Source: Dichomitus squalens LYAD-421 SS1 (lineage: Eukaryota > Basidiomycota > Agaricomycetes > Polyporales > Polyporaceae). From it: a stretch of DNA of 39,079 nt. The position numbers and the translations under genes are program-made. Location: contig NW_006766918.1 of the NCBI RefSeq assembly GCF_000275845.1, positions 79,397-118,475 on the forward strand. Reading direction: 5' to 3'. Below the pieces are notes generated by a model that did not search any database, was not told where the DNA came from, and worked only from the letters and a program-made list of their open reading frames with translations. Numbering within the stretch: the stretch's first letter is position 1; every line of letters begins with the position of its first letter. This document shows, piece by piece, positions 31,358-39,079 of the stretch.

Positions 31358-32381
31358 GGTTCAGGGCGATCGTGTCGTATCGTCGTAAACGTCGAGGAGA
31401 AGGGCAAGGACGACGTCCACGTATTTCAGCGTATTTCACGCGCCAGCCCTCCCTCGCCTGGCGTCTATGGAGAGGGATCTGATTGGCTGGCGGCTGACGT
31501 CCAGAGCGCAAGCGGTCGAGCGCTTGAAGATTTGGACTCGAACATTCACCTGCAATTTCACGCATTAACTTGTTTTCGTCTTTCTCGTACCTCGCTGGCA
31601 GTGTGTTGTCAGACATCATGGGAAGAGCTACTGGTGGACCTCGACGACAGGCAAAGGTGGTTTAGACTCAGCACCGCAGCCACTGGTCAACTCAGCCCCA
31701 CATGTGACCTCTCATGACACGACCCCTGTGGGCCCTTCCCTTCCTGAAGCGGCTGCTTGCGCATAAATACCACCGTGTTGCTGGGCACTCGTCTCGGCAT
31801 CTTTTGACCTCTTTGTGGGCTGACAAACTCATCTCGCACTGCAAGGTTTTGGCTATCAGCTACGCTGACCTCGGTGTCCTCAAAGCGCGCATCTTTGTGC
31901 TCGATCTGGACACACGAGAAACCCTTCACTATCCCAACTCGCACATATCGTAAGCTGACCAATCGGATGCAATGGTGTCTGCCTCGACGTCACTTATAAA
32001 TCCACAGCTAGCATCGAAACTTTGGCTGAGTTCATCGACTCAACGCCTTAGTAGCCGTCACGAGTCATCGCCCAGGTAAGCCAAGTGGACTTGCACTCGA
32101 TAATGGCTCCTTGAAGTCGGTTTCGAAACATCGGGGCTTTTAGTCCAGGCCTTCATGACATCGTCATGCTTCACTAGTCTCTGTCGGATGAAGGTCGGCA
32201 TGTATCGACGCCGAGAGTAGCTGCGTTCCTCCTGGTCATGCGACCCTATACTTTGTATGATGTATCCCTACGTCTGCGCATCATGAAAGCCCGTCAGTGG
32301 AAGACGGCAGCTCAGTTGATGCCTTGGATCAGGGACTTCGAGTATGCGTGCTAACTCTCCCCACTTCAGATCACTGAGAAG
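31358..32381. other. Intergenic between OPI3 and BTB gene
   Basis: About 1 kb. A plus-strand ATG near 31617 begins MGRATGGPRRQAK, followed by a possible 15-bp gap and a Pro/Ser-rich frame. No domain or consistent exon set emerged, so no gene is called. Confidence 0.4.
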
Positions 32382-33459
32382 ATGAAACCAAGCAGGCCTG
32401 CATCACCTCTATTACCTCACGTCTCGGTAAGCGAGACAGCGTCACTCAAGAGAGACGAAGAGTTTTGGTTTGAGGACGGCAACCTCATCCTGGTCGCTGG
32501 GGATGTCGAGTTCCGGGTCTACCAGGGCCCGCTCATCGCGCACTCTCCTGTCTTCAACGACATGCTATCCCTTCCACAGCCTGCTGAAGACTCAGGACGC
32601 CGGACGCGCCACGGAGAGTCATCATGCCCCATCATACCCCTCACAGACTCCCCCGAAGATCTCAGACATTTCTTGCGCGTGTTCGTCTGCAGCTCGTCCG
32701 GAAAGATAATACGGTGAGCAACGGGCCGCATACATGCTGCGTCCCCGTGCTGACCGCGTCCAAAAAAGGTCCGGCCAACACGACCCCACGTTCCACGAAG
32801 TCTCGGCCTGCGTCCGCCTCGGGCACAAGTACCAAGTCGACGGCCTCGTCCAGCGCTACGTCGACCTCCTCCGCAAGTACTACGCCGACAACTTCGACGC
32901 CTGGTACCGGTCCACCCTCGTCCGCCCGCCCTCCTTCCAGGCCGTGCACTCCATCGCGGTCGTCAACCTCGCCCGCCTCACGAACACCCCGAGCATGCTC
33001 CCCACCGCGCTCATGGACTGCTGCACGCTCGGCCCTGAGATCGTCGACGGGCTCGTCCGCGAGGACGGCACGCGCGAGACGCTCCCGCTGGACGACCTCG
33101 GCCGGTGCTTCGTCGGGCGCGCGAAGATGGCGCAGGCGAGCGCGCGCATCGCGCACCTCATGTTCCGGCCGCCCGTCTCCGCGGCGTGCCGCCAGCCGGC
33201 GTGCTGCCAGCGCGTGCTGCAGCGGCTGCTGAACGAGCTCGGGAACGCGCGGGACGACGTTATCTCGTGCGTGGACTGGTACGCGTCGTGGATGGTGTAC
33301 GTGGACGGGCGGGACGAGGACAGGGAGCTGTGCATGCGGTGCTACAAGATGCTCGAGGGGGAGCGGCCGAAGAAGCTGCAGAGGGAGGTGTGGATGATCT
33401 TGCCGGCGATGATGGGCGTCACGGTAGATGGTTGGGGTGTGAAGGCGAAGGAGGCATGA
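32382..33459 (+). CDS. BTB/POZ domain protein, intact
   Basis: Exons 32382-32713 and 32769-33459 give 340 residues; the intron (GTGAGC...AAAAAAG) keeps frame by completing an Arg codon. The N-terminal BTB fold is visible as EEFWFEDGNLILVAGDVEF, then GPLIAHSPVFNDMLSLPQ and LTDSPEDLRHFLRVF. Exon 2 starts with VSACVRLGHKYQVDGLVQRY, a helical segment typical of agaricomycete BTB proteins. It ends with a Cys-containing tail (CMRCYKMLEGE). These proteins may act as adaptors, for example for ubiquitin ligases, but this subgroup is uncharacterised. Exon 2 is much richer in G and C at third positions than its surroundings. The frameshifted relative at 1592-2753 is its closest match in the window. Confidence 0.88.
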
Positions 33460-33733
33460 ATACAGCCTTCCGAAGTTTTAGAGGAGACCGGAGTCACATA
33501 GGGGATATCAGCAGATGAGATCATGTAAACGCTCCAGAGACTTCGGGTGCACACAAAATCGTATCGCGACCAAGCCGCAAGAGTCTTATAACCGCGATCT
33601 CTTGCGTTAGTACACCATTGTAGAGGGGAGTGCTAGAGACAGAGTCTAAAACGCATCGGAACGCGACGTTGTATCGTGGACTATGAGGATTCAAACTCAG
33701 AGCGATAAGGCCAGGAGCCGCTAATAACAAGCA

Positions 33734-35761
33734 CTAAGGGCCACATCTATACGATTCCACTGTCGCAGCATTGTACAATGAAACAAGTATGGTATCCTGA
33801 GGGCTAAATGAACAGCGAGTCAATCGGAGGCTGAGATGCGACGTATAACTTCGCTTCGCGCTCTGTCCCTTCCCGTGGGGTACATCTACATGGTCTCTTT
33901 CGCACGAGTGCTGCTTGTACGGCTCTCTCTTGGCCACAACAGGTTGTTCCGAATATTCGAGCGCGAGCGCAATCCAGTGAGGACCAAGGTTAGAAGAGGA
34001 GAAACCGCGTTCTTGGTTCGTGCATCGGCCGAAGCGAAACGTGCAGGCGAAATACAACCTCCTCGAGGTCGTCCCAACGACAAAGCGCTGGCTCCGTCCA
34101 ATCCATGGCATCTGCCTAGACCGGACGCCAAAGCCGGGATAGGTTGTCTTGACGAAAGAACCTGACAATGCGAGCTCGAGCGGCTCCGCCCCAGTCCAAG
34201 GCGAGTGTAACCTGCCCATGGATAGGGCACTGTGAGCCTCGTCAAGGTGCATGCCATAGATACCGCCACCTTGGCTGTCGTCCTGGGAAAAGCGGAATGG
34301 TGGCGAGAAACTGAGCTCTGCGAGCTGCAAAACACGCCAAGCCCTTGTAAGACTCGTGATGGACGCGTCCACTGGCTTCCGATGATACGCAAGATAAACC
34401 TCTCTCCACCCAGCGGACACGGTTCCGAGCTTCGAGAGTTCCTGGGCGTTGGTACCCTCTAACTGTATGATCCTGTAGTCCTGGTTCGAGTATTTCAAAG
34501 ACGTTTCAGGCGTAAGGTAACGGCCGATGTCGTATAGAGGGCGCAGGGGGTCGACAGATTGCTCGCATCGATTGAGGAGCAGCCCCGCGCGTGTCCCCTT
34601 CCTAGACCATCCCAGGAGAGCTATTGTCCAGGAGCTCTTCCATTCTATGACAAGGATGCGGGCCAGGACCCCGTAAGGTGTGATAGTGAAAGACGGAACA
34701 CCTGTGAGTTGAAGCTCCCCGTTGTGGTCTGTCGAGGACGCAAACTGATTGGGGTGAGTCTGAAGCTACTACGTGCTTGATAAAGGAGAACTCACAGTAG
34801 GTCCCAGTACAGTGAAAGGGTTGTCCTGAGGACTGTATGGCTCGAATTGGACGTCGTGGCACTCCTTGAAATCGTAAGGCGACTCGGCAAGAAGAGAACT
34901 GCAATGATTGTCGTGGGACACATGCATCGGATGGAATTCGCTGAGAGGAGGCGTTTCGGAATGCCCTTGCGCAGACGCCAACAGAATCCCGCCGCCTGGC
35001 CACGCAAAGATCGTGGTGTCGGGAGTGTGTTTCATAATCTCTTCTTGGAGTCTCCAGAAAGCCCGCTTGAGACCTTCTCCATAGAGCGGCGGAAGGTTCA
35101 CGTCGAAGATACCCATGAGTGAGTATGCTTTATCCTCTGGCCTCGTCGTCTGGCGATATGCTGCAAGCGCCATCCGAGCGGCGACGCTCATATCGGTTAT
35201 TGGAACTTCTTGCATCAACACGGCTTGTGGGACCCTTGTCACCGCAGTCAAAACGGAGGCGAGCTCGTACTTGGTTCCAAGCACCATCCACTCCCGCGAA
35301 AGGAAGACGAGAAATCGAGGCGCGAGAAGCTCCTGTAGGGTCCAGCCTCGCTCGTGCCATTTGCTACCGCGGAAGGCGGACGAGTCGTCACTGACTTCGT
35401 CGGAGCTAGGGACGTCTGCAAGATAGGCGTAGCACACCTTCGCGAGGGAGTAGTATCTGTACATCGAGTTGATTGCCTCGGAGACATCGACACTGCTCGT
35501 CTTGTCAATGCAGCACGTATCGTTCCAGATCCACCGCATCCCGTGAGACTCCGCGATTTCGCAAGACAGCCGTATCTTGTCCATTGCCTGGTCGCGAGGG
35601 TTGGAATGGTCAGCTTCGCATCTCTCCTGCAATGCACGAATCGCTTGGAATGACTGCTCCTTATCGCCCCATACATGGGAGAGGATGGCGTAGCCTTCCT
35701 TGATATCCTCCGGGGTCACGAAGAAGTGCAGTTCCGCGCGATCTGTACTGAGGAGCCACAT
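33734..35761 (-). CDS. HET-domain protein
   Basis: Exons 35761-34796 and 34744-33734 give 658 residues; the intron is GTGAGT...AATCAG (51 nt) and phases agree. The start MWLLSTDRAELHFF is followed by the HET core: AILSHVWGD (25-33), WIWNDTCCIDKTSSVDVSEA (77-96), SMYRYYSLAKVCYAYLADV and RGWTLQELLAPRFLVFLSRE (138-157). RPEDKAYSLMGIFDVNLPPLYGEG is also a usual HET companion motif. The C-terminal half has no domain I recognise. HET proteins act in self/non-self recognition and cell death in ascomycetes, and are numerous but little studied in basidiomycetes. An upstream in-frame ATG at 35833 was rejected because family members begin with a motif like MWLL. Nothing suggests a break. Confidence 0.9.
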
Positions 35762-36025
35762 TTCTGTATGAGACAAGATTTGATGCAGATCAGAATAAGA
35801 TCTGTAAGTATACGTTGATTCTCGACATACCAAATCATAGGTTGACAGTCACGGTTGTGAAGGGTATGAAGTACCACCCGAGACAAGTGTTCTATTAGCT
35901 GCAGTGAGGTGAGACAGCTGCTGGAAGTAGTTGGTCTGTGTGATACCTTGTTCAGTGGTCCTGCCCCGACGAGGGAACGGAGGGTGGGGAGAGTCGATAA
36001 CGGGGGCCCGCGGCAGAATGTGTGC

Positions 36026-36102
36026 CTTAAAGCTATGCATATCGTTCTGACGCCGTTTGAAGTCACTTCAAACGGCGTCAGAACGATATGCATAGCTTTA
36101 AG
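36026..36102. repeat. Perfect 77-bp palindrome
   Basis: The left arm, 36026-36063 (CTTAAAGCTATGCATATCGT...GAAGT), and the right arm, 36065-36102, are exact reverse complements of 38 bases around a single C at 36064. No mismatch was found by eye. Confidence 0.92.
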
Positions 36103-36172
36103 AGCTCTAAGACCTACCCTTTACAGTAATTCATGGGCGTTAGTGCACCGCCACCTCAGAGCTCTAAGACCT
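36101..36172 (+). repeat. Direct repeat AGAGCTCTAAGACCT
   Basis: The 15-mer AGAGCTCTAAGACCT occurs at 36101-36115, overlapping the end of the palindrome by two bases, and again at 36158-36172. Each copy contains the palindrome AGAGCTCT. Confidence 0.75.
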
Positions 36173-39079
36173 CAGTTAAGAACTCCTGTTGTTCGGGGTA
36201 CACAGGCTGCGTATGACCTCCTAAGCCTCAATAAATGTTGTAATCCAAGAGAGATAATAGATAGAAAGCCTCCCAAGAAATTTGGAGCGAAACCGAACGC
36301 TGGACGCCGCTGAGGCGCGGCGCAATTTGGCGGGCGGCGCATTTAAGAACTTTAAGACGTTCAGAACTTGCACGTTTTACTGATGAACCGTATGAACCAA
36401 TGACAAATCATGGAATGTGGTCGTGACACTGCACATTTGCCACGCGTGCTGGAAACATCGTGACGGAGAATATCGACAAGGGGCTTTTATTTCTCGCAAG
36501 TACTGAGGGCGGGCAGAGCATGTTGCAACTCAATGAGGTGAGCCGAGCCGAGCTAGAAGCGATATGACTTGTGCACAGAAATGTGCTGAGACTTACCTTC
36601 AGTAGCGATTGAGAATGACTACGTGATAGGTAGCTATAGGCCCGGGCGGAACACAGCAGCGCTTCTAGGGCGATTCCACAGCGATTCAAGGCAGTGATTC
36701 CGTCTCGCTCACGACCAGAGGTTCGGAGCTCCGAGCGGGAACGAAAGATCCGAGGTTCCCGAGCTCCTTAACGTACCCGGTTTTTCACGTCCGATTCACG
36801 CCCCGAACGTCTGGTCACGAGAATATCGTTTTCCCGCCACGTCGATCAGCGCAGTTGAGGTTTTGAGCGGAGCCCCCCAAGGAGCGCGCAAGGCACTCGA
36901 AGCAACCGAGGAGCCTGCCTCATCGCAAGAAACCTTCCAGGCTTTCGGCTGTAGGAAAAAAGGAAGTCGCGTTTGGGCGCAGTGCAAACGCGTGAGGTAC
37001 TACGCGTTGCGAGCCAGACTATATATATACATGTAAACAAGACTCTGAGACAAAATATACAGTACGAGACGAAACAAGACCAGCGTGAGCACAATGTGAG
37101 CTCAATTACATAATATGAGATTCAACATCGGCCATACCAGCACATTATTCATTTACATCACCCGCATGGAGAGCAAGGAGTTTCAGGAAGACAGCATGCG
37201 CCTGACACCATACTCTCTTTTTCGTTCGCGGTTTGTCTCGCTATGTCATTCTCATAGTCCGCTGCCTAGACGCCTTGTGTCGAAAGCCAGGTCGTCCAAT
37301 GACTTTCGATGCAGACCCACGTTGAATCGCTCTGGAATCGCTGGCCCGAATCGTTGCGGCTTGGATACGAGACTGCATCCCTATTGGGTGGAAACGCATG
37401 TAGCGCCTGTATGTACTGTGGTCCAAAGCATACATTGATGGCGTAGTACACGTACTGTGCCTGCGAACACCACGGACGACATTGTTCATACATCCGGCAC
37501 GTCCATCTCCCTTACGACCTGGTTAAGGTGCTGCTCCAGATGCGGGAAGAGGTATGTCCGAGCCGTCCTGTCTGCACTCACACGACGTTAGCATATAGAT
37601 TCCATCAAGTGCTAAGTCACAGTCCGGCGGAGATCCCCACGTTCCTGTGGACCGGAGAGAGAGAGCACAAGCACAACACCAACCTGTGAAACACAGCACG
37701 AGCCTCTTGTCGTAGAGTACGATATAGAGGTCCTAAGATCGGAACAACGTAAACAGCGTGTATCCTGCGAAGATCTCCCATCACACAATGGTGCGACAGA
37801 TGAGAGATGAGGTGCAAAGGAAAGGAATGAAAGGTGGAGAATTTGCGCGGTAGGGAGCGGAAGCATACGCAATGTCCCTCCTACCTGAGGGTCCTCGCTT
37901 TCTCCCATTAGGGCGAGGGCAGTGAATTTCAGGAAACATCTCGACATCGTATAGGAGGCGCAGAGAATCTGTGGAATGCAGCCACAGGATCAGAAGCAGA
38001 CCGAATCCGATCTTAATGACCCATTGGCGGGTTTGCGACCGGGGTGGAAGGAGGGACTGGGGACATCCCACCACTGCGATAGTCAGGCCAGACATCTCTA
38101 TCACCGGAATCTGGGCAATATTACACCATACCGCGTGAGGGAAGATGTCGGGTTTCCAGCTGTTTCAACAATCGGATTCGCTGTAGCTAGTGGCTAGGGC
38201 ACCGCAGGTCAGCCTGCGGTGATTCATAGCGGAGATCCATATAAGCCACGGTGAAAGACTGACCTGATCGACATCTGTAGCCCGTGAACTCGATGAAGGG
38301 AAGTGCTTGTCATAGTCGTTGAATGCCGCCGGAGATCCAGTAAGACGACGCATTCTGCCTCACGCTCTTCCCACCTCGTACAATAGTCGTCGCAGCATGC
38401 CCTGGCGAGAGTACTGTGCCATTCAGTGTGGCGACACACGGGCTTGCGTTCTGCGCGAACGTTTGGTCAAGGAGCCCGGACCGTCCGGAACCATGAGCAC
38501 GATATTGACGAACCAACTTGTGCACAGAGCGATCAAAGCTGAGTAGCCTACAACGAGGTATGCAAACCTCTGGGATATCGGGCCAGGGAGGTATCAGACC
38601 TCCCAATCCCGCAGGTGATTGGCTGTTCGCCTGGGACATCAGTATGGGCGCATCGGATTTTGATGGCTAGAACAGTGCCACAGACTGAGTTTGTACTTGA
38701 GCAAACTTTGAGGAGCTCGAAGAAGCGGACACTTCCTTCTCTGAGGAGGTCGCAATTGAGGAGACAGCGTTGTCCAACTGACGGAGAGCATTGTGCAGGT
38801 GCAGCGGGCGAGGAGGGTGGGGGACGCGCGACACGGAAGACCACCGACGCTGGCGCATCAGCGCGCACTTTTTGATGATCGAAGTTACCATTGTGGCGCT
38901 TGATGGGGGCTGCGCGAAGAGGACCCGCCATTCGTGCTCCCTCCCCTCCCTCGCTGCGCTCGGGGGGTCCCCCGAGCCGGGAGCACTCAGGCGGGCACTC
39001 TAAAGCCTCGTTCGCGCGATAAATACAGACGGCCTCCCTTCGTGGGGGAGGAGGAGGTGTGAGCAGTGCCTAACCCAAA

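Larger units (their letters stand above)
35762..39079. other. Gene-poor right end
   Basis: About 3.3 kb. Apart from the palindrome at 36026-36102 and the repeat at 36101-36172, I see only short frames without known domains (for example 36408-36689, 37115-37438 and 38548-38931). An AT-rich TATATATATA occurs at about 37020, and GATAAATACAG near 39017 might be a promoter for a gene beyond the edge. Confidence 0.4.

Noticed and set aside
38548..38931. 127-codon minus-strand frame at the right end
   Set aside because: Also open on the opposite strand, no domain, no promoter or splice support.

Overview
This window reads as nuclear DNA of a wood-decay agaricomycete, most likely a polypore-type white-rot fungus. 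The genes have many short GT-AG introns of about 48-75 bp. The families are typical of that group: HET, BTB/POZ and ricin-B lectin proteins, aryl-alcohol-dehydrogenase-type reductases, P450 tandem duplicates, and a relic of a GH7 cellobiohydrolase. Gene models were made by hand from reading frames, splice signals and remembered family motifs; no search was run.

Layout. 0-0.6 kb: 5' part of a ricin-B-type lectin gene (-), running off the left edge. 1.6-2.75 kb: frameshifted BTB/POZ gene (-). 3.55-4.3 kb: N-terminally truncated aldo/keto reductase (-). 4.5-5.0 kb: doubtful two-exon gene (-). 6.87-8.64 kb: intact BAHD-type acyltransferase (-). 10.15-12.01 kb: alpha/beta-hydrolase-3 (-), interrupted by an N gap whose flanks duplicate each other. 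12.68-14.07 kb: seven-pass membrane protein (+). 14.22-15.77 kb: long inverted repeat; its left arm carries a decayed GH7 fragment. 15.81-17.66 kb: 13-exon aryl-alcohol-dehydrogenase-like reductase (-). 18.32-22.04 kb: two tandem paralogous P450s (+). 22.84-24.41 kb: HAD-domain/terpene-cyclase fusion with DxDTT (-). 25.66-26.94 kb: second alpha/beta-hydrolase-3 (+), paralogous to the first. About 27.0-27.25 kb: remnant of a second BAHD gene. 30.4-31.36 kb: OPI3-type phospholipid methyltransferase (-). 32.38-33.46 kb: intact BTB/POZ gene (+). 33.73-35.76 kb: HET-domain gene (-). 36.03-36.10 kb: perfect 77-bp palindrome. The last 3 kb hold nothing I recognise.

The central 6.9-27 kb looks like a terpenoid gene cluster. 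The HAD-terpene cyclase is of the drimane-type family (AstC and AncC are known members). It would make a bicyclic sesquiterpene skeleton from farnesyl diphosphate, which two P450s, an AKR/AAD redox enzyme, a BAHD acyltransferase and two alpha/beta hydrolases could oxidise, acylate and trim. That pathway is inference; the families are read from the sequence. Related genes also recur on both sides of the cyclase/P450 core (hydrolase-hydrolase, BAHD-BAHD remnant, BTB-BTB), as if flanks had been duplicated. No pathway-specific transcription factor or transporter is recognisable here.
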